28,985 nt of DNA from CAYUHK01 sp964475165 (lineage in GTDB: Bacteria; Verrucomicrobiota; Kiritimatiellia; JAAZAB01): assembly GCA_964475165.1 (NCBI GenBank), contig CAYYVN010000016.1, positions 1 through 28,985 on the forward strand, read 5' to 3'. A program made the translations under genes and the position numbers. The notes under the pieces are model-generated. The model had not been told where the DNA came from. It saw only the letters and a list, made by a program, of their open reading frames with translations, and did not search any database. Shown here one piece after another: positions 15,164 to 22,922 of this stretch; positions within the stretch are counted from its first letter, which is position 1, and each line of letters opens with the position of its first letter.

Positions 15164-16396
15164 CTAGAGCCAATGCCCCATTTTGCTTTTCTTGGTCTTC
15201 AAGTAACGTCGATTATAGGGATTGGACGGAAAAACAACAGGAATTATCTCGACAATCTTCAGCCCATAGCCCTCCAAACCGATGACTTTACGAGGATTAT
15301 TGGTCATTAAACGGATACGCTTCAAGCCCAGATCCGCCAGGATCTGAGCGCCGATACCGTAATCGCGCAGGTCATCCCCGAAGCCCAAGCGTTCATTGGC
15401 CTCTACGGTATCGAGCCCGCGCTCCTGCAAGGCGTAGGCATGGATTTTATTGGCCAGACCGATCCCGCGCCCTTCCTGGCGCATATAGAGCACCACGCCG
15501 CTTTTTTCCTTGGCCACCTGCCGCAAGGCGGCGTGTAACTGCGCGCCACAATCGCAACGCAGCGAACCAAAGACATCGCCGGTGAGGCACTGGCTATGCA
15601 CGCGCACCAAGGCGGCTTTGGCGCGCGCCGGCTCGCCAAACACCAGGGCCACATGATGATCGCCATCGGGCAGGGCGCGATAGAGCTTCAACTGAAAAAC
15701 GCCATACTCGGTCGGTAAACGGACACTGCGCACCAATTCGATCAAGCGCTCCTGCCGCCGACGCCAGGCGATAATATCGGCCACTGAGATGATCTTTAAG
15801 CGATGCTGCCTCGCGAAGCGGCGCAGATCCGGCAGACGGGCCATGCGCCCATCAGCGCGCATGATCTCGCAAATTGCCGCCGCCGGCTTCAAGAGCGCCA
15901 AGCGCGCCAAATCCACCGAGGCTTCCGTATGCCCGGCGCGCCGCAAAACGCCACCCTCGCGATAGGCCAGCGGAAAAACATGCCCGGGACTAATGAAATC
16001 CTCCGCCCGCGCCCGCTCATCCACCAACAAACGGATGGTATGCGCGCGATCCGCCGCGCTGATGCCAGTGCTTACGCCCTGCCGCGCATCCACCGACTCC
16101 ATAAAGGCGGTCTGAAAGCGATCCGTCTCCTGACGCATGGAAGCGCGCCCGATCTTCAAATGGGCCAAACGCGCACCGGTCAGCGCCACGCAGATCAAGC
16201 CCCGCCCGTGCGTCGCCATGAAATTGATCGCGCGCGCCGTGGCTTTTTCGGCGGCGACAACCAAATCGCCTTCATTCTCACGCTGACAATCATCCACCAC
16301 TACCACCAGCTGGCCACGCCGCAGAGCGCGGATAACATCCGGCAGCGGATCGAAGGACGCTGCCGCCCCTCTAACATGCTTTTTCTTTTTCATCAT
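15164..16396 (-). CDS. ribBA: Bifunctional DHBP synthase / GTP cyclohydrolase II
   Basis: Supplies both precursors for riboflavin. The N-terminal half (about 15-215) is 3,4-dihydroxy-2-butanone 4-phosphate synthase with VDDCQRENEGDLV (metal and substrate site), HGRGLICVAL, GVSTGISAADRA and RAGHTEASVDLA. The C-terminal half (about 220-400) is GTP cyclohydrolase II with VRVHSQCLTGDVFGS, the zinc cysteines Cys-x10-Cys-x-Cys ending in RCDCG, RQEGRGIGL and MTNNPRK. The total of 410 residues is normal for the fusion. The start is MM at 16396, with AAGGTGAT upstream of the double ATG, making the exact ATG uncertain by one codon. The 56-base gap upstream, after the unrecognised gene, has no recognisable FMN riboswitch. 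Confidence 0.97.
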   Translation of the reverse strand: MMKKKKHVRGAAASFDPLPDVIRALRRGQLVVVVDDCQRENEGDLVVAAEKATARAINFMATHGRGLICVALTGARLAHLKIGRASMRQETDRFQTAFMESVDARQGVSTGISAADRAHTIRLLVDERARAEDFISPGHVFPLAYREGGVLRRAGHTEASVDLARLALLKPAAAICEIMRADGRMARLPDLRRFARQHRLKIISVADIIAWRRRQERLIELVRSVRLPTEYGVFQLKLYRALPDGDHHVALVFGEPARAKAALVRVHSQCLTGDVFGSLRCDCGAQLHAALRQVAKEKSGVVLYMRQEGRGIGLANKIHAYALQERGLDTVEANERLGFGDDLRDYGIGAQILADLGLKRIRLMTNNPRKVIGLEGYGLKIVEIIPVVFPSNPYNRRYLKTKKSKMGHWL

Positions 16397-16452
16397 ATCA
16401 CCTTACGGCTCAGGAGACCCTGGCAGCGGCGACAAGCCGGAACGCCACCCTT

Positions 16453-17151
16453 TCAGGAGCCCTGCATATCCAAACAGATAATCTCGGGCAGCGCCTGCCA
16501 AGCGCGACAGATCCGGGCAGCTTGCAGACGAGCCTGAAATTGATTTTTAATTTCCTCTGCCATAACCCGGCTGGAACGACTGCGCGGAAAACAATTCAAA
16601 AGCTCCGCCGCTGCCGCCTGCAGATGGCGCAGACCCAGGATCCCGCGCCCCTGAGTATGATCCCACACGCTCGCCAAGTGATCAACCATGGCCTTGATCG
16701 TGCGGAAAAGCGTCAATTCCAATCCCGTGGAAGCCGCAGCGCGCAAGCATTGCAGATCCACTATCCAGATGGCACCCCGGGCCAGCGAGGCCGTCGGACG
16801 CACCGTGCGCGAATCCAGCAGCGCCCGCCAATGCGGCAGCGATATCTCTCGCGCGACGGCCATATCGGCCAGCAAAGGCGGCGCCTGCCAAGCGGCGCCG
16901 CGCGCCGCGATGAAGCGCCGCGCCTGCTGCTCCTCGCCGATGGCCCACAAGGCGCGAGCGATGAGCACGAGGCGATAGGTGGCGGAGAGCGCTTCGTTGG
17001 GATGCTGATCACGAATGAAAGCGGCCACGGCGGCGGCGGTCTCGGCAAGGGCCAGCGGCGGCAAGGTCACCACCGCCGCCAAGTCCGCGGCAATGGTGGC
17101 GGCCAAATCCTCGGCCGCCGTCAGCTCTTCCGCCTGACAACTCCAGATCAT
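16453..17151 (-). CDS. Uncharacterised Ala-rich helical protein coupled to nrdR
   Basis: I do not recognise this protein of 232 residues. It is rich in alanine, leucine and arginine, has no signal peptide or membrane segment, and appears almost entirely helical with repeated Ala/Leu heptad-like stretches, for example residues 8-50 and 62-88. That suggests a soluble helical-repeat fold. Distinctive parts are WAIGEEQQARRFIAARG, GAIWIVDLQCLRAAA and VWDHTQGRGILGLRHLQAAA, followed by a basic Arg/Ser segment. Its ATG overlaps the nrdR stop as ATGA, and it lies 56 bases before ribBA, so it is translated with nrdR and probably transcribed with the rib genes. Long antisense frames over it are not credible. 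A role linked to NrdR or flavin supply is only positional inference. Confidence 0.75.
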   Translation of the reverse strand: MIWSCQAEELTAAEDLAATIAADLAAVVTLPPLALAETAAAVAAFIRDQHPNEALSATYRLVLIARALWAIGEEQQARRFIAARGAAWQAPPLLADMAVAREISLPHWRALLDSRTVRPTASLARGAIWIVDLQCLRAAASTGLELTLFRTIKAMVDHLASVWDHTQGRGILGLRHLQAAAAELLNCFPRSRSSRVMAEEIKNQFQARLQAARICRAWQALPEIICLDMQGS

Positions 17152-17603
17152 TCGCGCTCAATCAGTCCTTTCACTTCGGTCAGAAATTGGTTCACATCCT
17201 TGAACTGCCGATAGACTGAGGCGAAGCGCACATAGGCCACCTCGTCCAGTTTTTCGAGCCGCTCCATAACCTTCTCGCCGATGGCGGTGCTGGGCACCTC
17301 CCGATCATATTCATTATCCAGCTCGGCGATGATGGCGTCGACGATATTTTCGATCTGCTCGGCGGTGATGGGGCGCTTCTGGCAGGCGCGCAAAATGCCG
17401 CTCAGTAATTTATGGCGATCGAGATCCTCATGCCGGCCATCCCGCTTCATCACGCGCAGATTAGCCTTGATGGTCTCCTCATAGGTCGTGAAGCGGTGCC
17501 CGCATTGCAGACAAATCCGCCGCCGCCGGATAACACTCCCCTCCCGCGCTAAGCGACTATCAACCACCTTATCGCGCAAGTGGCCGCATTTGGGGCAACG
17601 CAT
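17148..17603 (-). CDS. nrdR: Transcriptional repressor NrdR
   Basis: Nucleotide-sensing repressor of ribonucleotide reductase genes, 151 residues. The N-terminal zinc ribbon has CPKCG and CLQCG with the family spacer DSRLAREGSVIRRRRIC and the following RFTTYE. The ATP-cone (about 48-138) includes VMKRDGRHEDLDRHKLLSGILRACQKRPI and EVAYVRFASVYRQFKD. The frame extends to 17642, but ATG 17603 with GGGAGGAG six bases upstream gives the invariant MRCPKCG start. It heads the rib operon, matching the widespread nrdR-rib-nusB neighbourhood. The 98-base gap upstream is AT-rich and could hold its promoter. No ribonucleotide reductase gene is in the window. Confidence 0.96.
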   Translation of the reverse strand: MRCPKCGHLRDKVVDSRLAREGSVIRRRRICLQCGHRFTTYEETIKANLRVMKRDGRHEDLDRHKLLSGILRACQKRPITAEQIENIVDAIIAELDNEYDREVPSTAIGEKVMERLEKLDEVAYVRFASVYRQFKDVNQFLTEVKGLIERE

Positions 17604-17701
17604 GCCGCTCTCCTCCCTGCCCAAAGCTCCTGCCCGAACCAATCCCGCCGATCACCAGATCATCCTAAATCCTTTAGCATAAAAATAAAACTAAAATCGT
17701 C

Positions 17702-18178
17702 TTAACCCGACCGGGCCGTTTCCGACAGCGCCGAAGTGCAGAAGGGACAGCGCACCGCCCGCAAGGGAACCTGGGAACAACAAAAGGAGCAGGCTTTGGT
17801 CGGCGGCGGCGGCGCCGGCGGGGGTGGCGGCGGCGCGGGCGGAAAGGCTTTTAATTTGAGGCGCTGAATGAATTGAATGAAAATAAAAATAGAGAAGGCC
17901 ACAATAATAAAATTGATCCCCGTGTTGATGAAGGTGCCGATATTCAAGGTGGTCGCCCCGCTGGCCTGGGCCGCATCCAGAGTGGTGAAGCGCAGGTTAT
18001 GCAGGTCGAAACAGATTTTGGCGAAATCCACGCGGCTGATCAAAAGACCCAGGGGCGGCATGAGGATATCATTGACCAGCGAAGTCACTATTTTACCAAA
18101 GGCGCCCCCGATGATCACGCCGACGGCCATATCCAATACATTGCCGCGCATGGCAAATTCTTTGAACTCTTTCCACAT
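17702..18178 (-). CDS. mscL: Large-conductance mechanosensitive channel MscL with C-terminal zinc ribbon
   Basis: Pore that opens under membrane tension to release solutes on osmotic downshock. Residues 1-108 are standard MscL: MWKEFKEFAMRGNVLDMAVGVIIGGAFGKIV-type first helix, LMPPLG, a short periplasmic loop and the second helix ending FIQRLK. After this a Pro/Ala linker (112-127) leads to a putative zinc ribbon with Cys130, Cys133, Cys134, Cys144 and Cys147 (CSFC and CPFC knuckles) near the 158-residue C-terminus. E. coli MscL has 136 residues and a C-terminal helical bundle instead. The start has GGGAGGAG six bases upstream of ATG. It is probably transcribed alone or with the DUF192 gene 34 bases upstream. 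Confidence 0.95.
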   Translation of the reverse strand: MWKEFKEFAMRGNVLDMAVGVIIGGAFGKIVTSLVNDILMPPLGLLISRVDFAKICFDLHNLRFTTLDAAQASGATTLNIGTFINTGINFIIVAFSIFIFIQFIQRLKLKAFPPAPPPPPPAPPPPTKACSFCCSQVPLRAVRCPFCTSALSETARSG

Positions 18179-18212
18179 AACGCTCCTCCCGATTGCCTAT
18201 CCGTTTATGCCC

Positions 18213-18623
18213 TCATACCAAAGTCATTCTGGCCGCGGGCGTCAAACGCGCCCAGGGAAACCAGCCCGCTTGCAATTCCAGAACCCCCCAAGCCCGGCGG
18301 CCGCCCCTGACCATGCGCCAGGGGCGCACACCTGGCACCACTCGCACCAGGCGGCCGTCGCGCGCCACAAAGATCAAATCCAGCGCAAAGCGCATGCCCC
18401 AGGTATGCACGGCGGAGCAAGGCGCCAGATACATAGCGTAGCCTGGCCCTGGCGGCGCCCGACCCAGCAAGCCTGAGCAGCGCCGACCAAAGGTCAAGGC
18501 CAGCTGCACCCGCTCTATCGAGCACGGACCGGAGACCGTCTCAAAGCTCACCTTCCGCATAGCGGCCGGCGCGGCCCGATCTGGATACAGAAAACCCCTT
18601 GCCATCACCGCCCACCTTAGCAT
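18213..18623 (-). CDS. DUF192 family protein
   Basis: Small protein of up to 136 residues matching DUF192, a beta-rich domain of unknown function. The core runs from VQLALTFGRRCSGLLGR through MYLAPCSAVHTWGMRFALDLIFVARDGRLVRV (family pattern: W-M near the centre, then LDhhFhd-like) to a C-terminal GVLELQAGW. Many members carry a signal peptide; none is evident here. The start could be 18623 (GAGG seven bases upstream), 18605 or 18560. It lies 24 bases after the OppF-like gene, so it is probably the tail of the peptide transporter operon. No function is claimed. Confidence 0.82.
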   Translation of the reverse strand: MLRWAVMARGFLYPDRAAPAAMRKVSFETVSGPCSIERVQLALTFGRRCSGLLGRAPPGPGYAMYLAPCSAVHTWGMRFALDLIFVARDGRLVRVVPGVRPWRMVRGGRRAWGVLELQAGWFPWARLTPAARMTLV

Positions 18624-18647
18624 TGATGAGCCTCAAAGCAAGCGCCA

Positions 18648-19616
18648 TCAGCGCGGCGCGAGCATTTCCTCCGCAAAATGACACGCACTCCAACGCGCCG
18701 GCGCTAGCTCCCGCCCGCTGGGTCTTTCCTCCCAGCAACGCGCCACCGCGCGCGGACAGCGCCCCGCCAGGACACAGCCGGGCGGCGTCTCGGCCACCCG
18801 CTCACGATCAGGCGCAAGGCGTAGGCGCGCGGCCGAAGCGCGGCGCGCGGCCAGGGTCGGCACAGCGGCTACCAGGGCCGCCGTATAGGGATGCGCTGGA
18901 TGCTGAAATAATTCCGCCGGCGGTCCCGCTTCCAGGATCCGCCCGGCATACATCACCAGCACCCGCGCACACATCCAGCGCACCACCGCCAGATCATGGG
19001 CAATCAGCAGCAGGGCGCAATGCCGTTGGCGGCTGAGCGACCTGAGTAAGGCCAGAATCTGAGCCTGCACCGATACATCCAAGGCTGAAACCGGCTCATC
19101 GGCCACGAGCAGCTTGGGGTCTAAAGCCAAGGCACGGGCGATGCCGATCCGCTGCCGCTGCCCACCGCTGAACTCATGCGGATAACGCCGCGCCGCCGCC
19201 GGCTCCAGCTCCACGGCGCGCAATAAATCCATCACCCGCGGCCGACATTGCGCTGCTGACAGACCAAAGTGCACGCGGAGCGGTTCGCTCAACGCCGCCC
19301 CTATCGTCAAACGCGGGTTCAATGAGCCGAATGGATCCTGAAATATGATCTGCGCCTGCCGCCGAAAATTCCGCAGCGCCGCCCCACGCAAAGCATCGAT
19401 ATCCCGGCCGCCAAAACGGATCAGACCGCCTTGTCTGGGTAGCAGCCGCAACAGCGCCCGCGCGGTGGTGCTCTTACCACAACCGCTTTCGCCAACCAAG
19501 CCCACGCTTTCGCCGGCCTGCACCGTGAAGCTGACGTCGGCCACAGCTGGCCGCGCGCGCTGGCGTGGCCCGAAAGCCACCCTCAAGTTTTCAACCGCCA
19601 GCAAGGGGGAGTTCAT
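18648..19616 (-). CDS. oppF: Peptide ABC transporter ATP-binding protein, OppF/DppF type
   Basis: Second ATPase of the peptide importer, 322 residues. Walker A GESGCGKST (42-50), FQDPFGSLNPR after the Q-loop, signature FSGGQRQRIGIARA, Walker B LLVADEPVSALDVSVQAQ and H-loop AHD are intact. The C-terminal oligopeptide-type extension has HPAHPYTAALVAAVP and a cysteine cluster (CVLAGRCPRAVARC, then a later SACHF) typical of OppD/OppF proteins. The start ATG overlaps the OppD stop as ATGA. Opp, Dpp and App systems cannot be told apart from the ATPases, so the symbol indicates type only. Confidence 0.93.
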   Translation of the reverse strand: MNSPLLAVENLRVAFGPRQRARPAVADVSFTVQAGESVGLVGESGCGKSTTARALLRLLPRQGGLIRFGGRDIDALRGAALRNFRRQAQIIFQDPFGSLNPRLTIGAALSEPLRVHFGLSAAQCRPRVMDLLRAVELEPAAARRYPHEFSGGQRQRIGIARALALDPKLLVADEPVSALDVSVQAQILALLRSLSRQRHCALLLIAHDLAVVRWMCARVLVMYAGRILEAGPPAELFQHPAHPYTAALVAAVPTLAARRASAARLRLAPDRERVAETPPGCVLAGRCPRAVARCWEERPSGRELAPARWSACHFAEEMLAPR

Positions 19617-20620
19617 TGTGTTCTTTCCGCTGAGATGAATAAACGGGCCACCCTGGGATCTGCGACCGAGCGCCAGCAGCGCACGGCGCGGCCCTCAGCC
19701 TGGATCACCAGCTCGGGCAGCTGGCCGCGGCAGATCTCGCGCGCCAGCCCACAGCGTGGATGAAAACGGCAGCCGGATGGCCAGTGCGTAGCCGGCGGCA
19801 CAACGCCGGCCAGGCCGCGCGGCGGACCTGAACCATCCAGGCGTGGCACAGCCGCCAATAAACCCCTGGTATAGGGATGTTGGGGTGCGCTCAAAACAGC
19901 CGGCGGCGCCCCGGACTCCACGATCTGCCCGGCATACATGACATGCATCCAGTCGGCCAGCCCGGCCACCAAGCCCAGATTATGGGTGATCAGCAGCATC
20001 GCCATCCCCAGCTCCTGCCGTAAACGCGCCAATAACTCCATGATTTGCGCCTGAATGGTGACATCCAGAGCGGTGGTGGGTTCATCGGCCACCAGGAGCG
20101 CCGGGCGGGCGGCCAGGGCCATAGCGATCATGGCGCGCTGCTGCAGGCCACCGCTGAGTTCATGCGCGTAAGCCCGCTGTTGACGCTCGGGATCCTCAAA
20201 GCCCACCAGGCGCAACAGGCGGAGCACCTCCGCGCCCGCCGCGCGCGCGCCCTGGTGAAGACGCAGCGCCTCGGCGATCTGCGCGCCGATGCGCCAGACG
20301 GGATTGAGAGCCACGCTGGGCTCCTGAAATATATAGGCTATGCCAGCTCCGCGCAAATGGCGCAGCGCCGCCGCCGACATCGGCAGCACTTCCCGACCCC
20401 GAAAGCGGATGCGCCCGCCGCTGATGATCCCGGGTGGCGCAGGCACCAGGCGCGCTAAAGCCAGAGCCAGGACGCTCTTGCCGCAGCCGCTCTCGCCAAC
20501 CAGGGCGACGATCTGACCGGCATTGATCTTCAGGCTCACGCCATCCACGGCGCGCGCCGGCGGCCCACCGGTCTTGAAGATCACCCGCAGGTTTTCCACT
20601 TCCAATAAAGGCTCAGTCAT
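19613..20620 (-). CDS. oppD: Peptide ABC transporter ATP-binding protein, OppD/DppD type
   Basis: First ATPase of the importer, 335 residues. Walker A GESGCGKS (42-49), IFQEPSVALNPV after the Q-loop, signature LSGGLQQRAMIAMALA, Walker B LLVADEPTTALDVTIQAQ and H-loop THN are present, followed by the Opp C-terminal extension HPYTRGLLAAVP and CRFHPRCGLAREIC. The signature has LQQR, as is common in OppD. The frame extends to 20779, but that part runs into oppC; ATG 20620 with GGGAG upstream fits the family N-terminus. It couples to oppF by ATGA. A GC-rich hairpin lies just upstream of its ribosome site. Confidence 0.93.
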   Translation of the reverse strand: MTEPLLEVENLRVIFKTGGPPARAVDGVSLKINAGQIVALVGESGCGKSVLALALARLVPAPPGIISGGRIRFRGREVLPMSAAALRHLRGAGIAYIFQEPSVALNPVWRIGAQIAEALRLHQGARAAGAEVLRLLRLVGFEDPERQQRAYAHELSGGLQQRAMIAMALAARPALLVADEPTTALDVTIQAQIMELLARLRQELGMAMLLITHNLGLVAGLADWMHVMYAGQIVESGAPPAVLSAPQHPYTRGLLAAVPRLDGSGPPRGLAGVVPPATHWPSGCRFHPRCGLAREICRGQLPELVIQAEGRAVRCWRSVADPRVARLFISAERTQ

Positions 20621-20633
20621 CGGCCGAACTCCC

Positions 20634-20662
20634 AGGCGCCGCGCGGCGGGCGCGGCGCGCCT
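20634..20662. other. GC-rich hairpin between oppC and oppD
   Basis: AGGCGC pairs with GCGCCT, and after a two-base bulge CGCG pairs with CGCG, enclosing a short loop. On the minus-strand RNA it lies between the oppC stop and the GGGAG ribosome site of oppD, so it could tune oppD translation or protect the upstream mRNA. On the plus strand it is followed by TTTT and would resemble a terminator, but no plus-strand gene ends here. Confidence 0.4.
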
Positions 20663-20664
20663 TT

Positions 20665-21597
20665 TCAGATATCCGTTGTGCGCAGACGCGTATCGAGTGC
20701 GTCGCGCAAAGCATCGCCCAGCAGATTGAAGGCCAACACCACCAGGAAGATAGCCAGAGTCACAAAAGTCATCTCCCACCAGATCCCCTGCCAGAGCCGC
20801 AGGCGGGCGCTATTGATCATGAGTCCCCAGGAAGGTTCGCCCACGACGCCAATGCCCAGAAAACTCATGAAAACTTCCGTGCCGATGGCCGCCGGGAAAC
20901 GCAGGGTGAAAATGACGATGATCACATGGGCGATATTGGGCAGGATATGCCGGAAAATAATGCGCGCCGGACCATAGCCCAGCGCGCGGGCGGCCTCCAC
21001 ATAAGGCCGCTGGCGATGCTTGATGACCTCAGCACGAATCAAGCGGCAAACGCTGACCCAGGTCGTCAGGCCAATCCCCAGAAAAACACCCAGCAAGCCG
21101 CGCCCGGCGATGAGAGAGATCACCAGGATCAGGAGCAGACTGGGGATCGCCGCAAAAGTGGAATAGAGCCAGACGATGAAATCATCCATGCGCCCACCAA
21201 AATAGCCGCCCAGACATCCCAGCAACACGCCAATGGGAATGGCGATCAGGGAAGTAACCACGCCCACCTGGAAAGCGATGCGCGCGCCCTGGATGAGCCG
21301 TTGCAAGACATCGCGCCCCAGCCCATCGGTGCCCAGGGGGTGGGCCGCGCCAGGCGGCTGATATTGCTGCTCGAGATGCGCCTGCTGATAAGGCGGCGTC
21401 CGATCCAGGAAACGATAGAGGCGATAGACCACCTCGCCATAAAGCGCCAGGGCGCTGAAAGCCAGCACCACGCCCAGGCAGCCCAGCGCCAGCCGATTGC
21501 GGAGCAAGCGCGGCCAGGCGCCCGCGCGCGCATGATCCTCACCAGTGGCCGGCGCGGCTGGCGGCGGTGCGGATATGTTCAGTGCGGTTGTTTTCAT
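20665..21597 (-). CDS. oppC: Peptide ABC transporter permease, OppC/DppC type
   Basis: Inner-membrane permease of 310 residues. It has a Pro/Ala-rich cytoplasmic N-terminus, a first membrane helix at about 36-52, the family marker PLGTDGLGRDVLQRLIQGAR (about 88-107), then five further helices with the EAA loop YVEAARALGYGPARIIFRHILPN that contacts the ATPases. The C-terminus NLLGDALRDALDTRLR is typical of the family. The start overlaps the oppB stop as ATGA. Length and topology are ordinary, in contrast to its partner permease. Confidence 0.94.
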   Translation of the reverse strand: MKTTALNISAPPPAAPATGEDHARAGAWPRLLRNRLALGCLGVVLAFSALALYGEVVYRLYRFLDRTPPYQQAHLEQQYQPPGAAHPLGTDGLGRDVLQRLIQGARIAFQVGVVTSLIAIPIGVLLGCLGGYFGGRMDDFIVWLYSTFAAIPSLLLILVISLIAGRGLLGVFLGIGLTTWVSVCRLIRAEVIKHRQRPYVEAARALGYGPARIIFRHILPNIAHVIIVIFTLRFPAAIGTEVFMSFLGIGVVGEPSWGLMINSARLRLWQGIWWEMTFVTLAIFLVVLAFNLLGDALRDALDTRLRTTDI

Positions 21598-22922
21598 TTC
21601 AGTTGCACGCGGGGATCCACCAGGGCATAGCAGAGATCAGCGATCAGATTGGCACCCACGAAGAGGATCGCGCCGATCAGCACCACGGCGCGCACCACAT
21701 CCAGATCCGCGGAATTGAGGGCATTGACGCTCAGATAACCCAAGCCTGGAATCCCAAAAAAGCTCTCCAGCAGCAGGCTACCGGTATAGAGCAAAGGCAG
21801 GGCGATGACCACATTGGTGATGATCGGGATCAGCGCGTTTTTGAGCACATGCCGGAAGAGCACGCGGCGGCGGCTGAGACCCTTGGCGAAAGCGGTGCGG
21901 ACATATTCGCGATGCATTTCATCGAGCATGATGGTGCGATAAAAACGGACATTGGCGCCCAAACCGCTGATCACTCCAATGGCCACCGGCAGCAGCAGGT
22001 AGCGCCAGGATTCAAAACCCCAGAGCGGAAACCAATGCCAGCGGTAGGCCAGTAAATACTGGCCTCCCACAATCCACACCAAATAATTGATGCTCATCAA
22101 GGCCACGGCCAGCACCACCAAAAACCGATCCACAAATCTGTTCCGGAAAAAGGCGCACAGCAAGGCCAGGACAACTCCCAAGGCCAATTCCACCAGCAGG
22201 ATCGGAAGGGCCAGTGCCAAGGAAGGCCCGATGCCCTGGAGCAGCAGACGGGCCACCGGTTGGTTCATGCTGCTCGAAACGCCAAAATCCAAACGGATAA
22301 GCTGGCCCAAATAAAAGGCCAGCTGGGAATCCCAGGGCTGCTCCATCAAGCGCCGCAACTGCAGGGCTCGAACTTCCAAAGGCTGATCGGCGACCTGGAA
22401 GGTCGGCGGCCAGGCCCCCTCTCCCGCGCGCCAGCTCAGGCGCAGGCGCCGCCACGCGGTGCTGCTCGGCAGCGCCCGGGCATCCGCCGCCGAGACCTGC
22501 AGGGCGGCCGGAGCTCCCCCGGCCAGGCGATAGCTGAGGGTCAATTCATAACGCGTAGCGCTCCGCAAAGCAAACTCCAGTGGCAAGGGGTACGAGCCGC
22601 CCGCGGGCAGCACCAGGCGCCCCGGCTCATGGCCGCGCGGCGCGGCCCACTCAGCCCCCATCACCCGGCGCCAGGATCCGAGCTGGGCGGCGAAGGTAGC
22701 ATCCGGCAGGGCGCGGGTGGCGGTGCGCCAGCCGCCCAGGAGCGGTTTATTGAAGCCGCGCTGTTCATCATATTCTTCCAGCGCTTGCGGGCTGACATGC
22801 TCGCCCAGAGTCAGCGCGGCCGGGCTGCCGCCCACCAGGTTAAAGAGGATGAAAGTGAGCAAAATCACCCCGCCCACCGTCGGCACCATCTGCCAGCAGC
22901 GTTTGCCAATATAGCCGATCAT
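21594..22922 (-). CDS. oppB: Peptide ABC transporter permease, OppB/DppB type, with large extracytoplasmic insertion
   Basis: Permease of 442 residues, about 110-130 longer than usual for OppB. Residues 1-60 give the normal first helix and the start of the first periplasmic loop (SPQALEEYDEQRGFNKPLL). Residues about 65-197 are an insertion. After this the normal sequence resumes with LAFYLGQLIRLDFGVSSSMNQPV and the remaining five helices, including the EAA loop YVRTAFAKGLSRRRVLFRHVLKN and the C-terminal LCYALVDPRVQL. The insert has alternating polar/hydrophobic strands (YPLPLEFALR, YELTLSYRLAG, WRRLRLSWRAG) that look like a beta-sandwich of carbohydrate-binding style. It should lie outside the membrane facing the binding protein. 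ATG 22922 overlaps the binding-protein stop as ATGA, which decides the start over GTG 22931. Confidence 0.92.
   Translation of the reverse strand: MIGYIGKRCWQMVPTVGGVILLTFILFNLVGGSPAALTLGEHVSPQALEEYDEQRGFNKPLLGGWRTATRALPDATFAAQLGSWRRVMGAEWAAPRGHEPGRLVLPAGGSYPLPLEFALRSATRYELTLSYRLAGGAPAALQVSAADARALPSSTAWRRLRLSWRAGEGAWPPTFQVADQPLEVRALQLRRLMEQPWDSQLAFYLGQLIRLDFGVSSSMNQPVARLLLQGIGPSLALALPILLVELALGVVLALLCAFFRNRFVDRFLVVLAVALMSINYLVWIVGGQYLLAYRWHWFPLWGFESWRYLLLPVAIGVISGLGANVRFYRTIMLDEMHREYVRTAFAKGLSRRRVLFRHVLKNALIPIITNVVIALPLLYTGSLLLESFFGIPGLGYLSVNALNSADLDVVRAVVLIGAILFVGANLIADLCYALVDPRVQLK

Noticed and set aside
16397..16452. FMN riboswitch upstream of ribBA
   Set aside because: The gap is 56 bases, too short for the element, and the conserved RFN sequence blocks are not visible.
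15803..17214. Two long plus-strand frames opposite ribBA and the unrecognised gene
   Set aside because: Arg/Gln/His-rich antisense shadows with no ribosome site; the minus strand is coupled to nrdR by ATGA and is the better reading.
17604..17701. Terminator or second gene between mscL and nrdR
   Set aside because: The stretch is AT-rich with T runs but only a four-base-pair stem (CCCG/CGGG, two-base loop); no open frame of note. It more likely holds the nrdR promoter.
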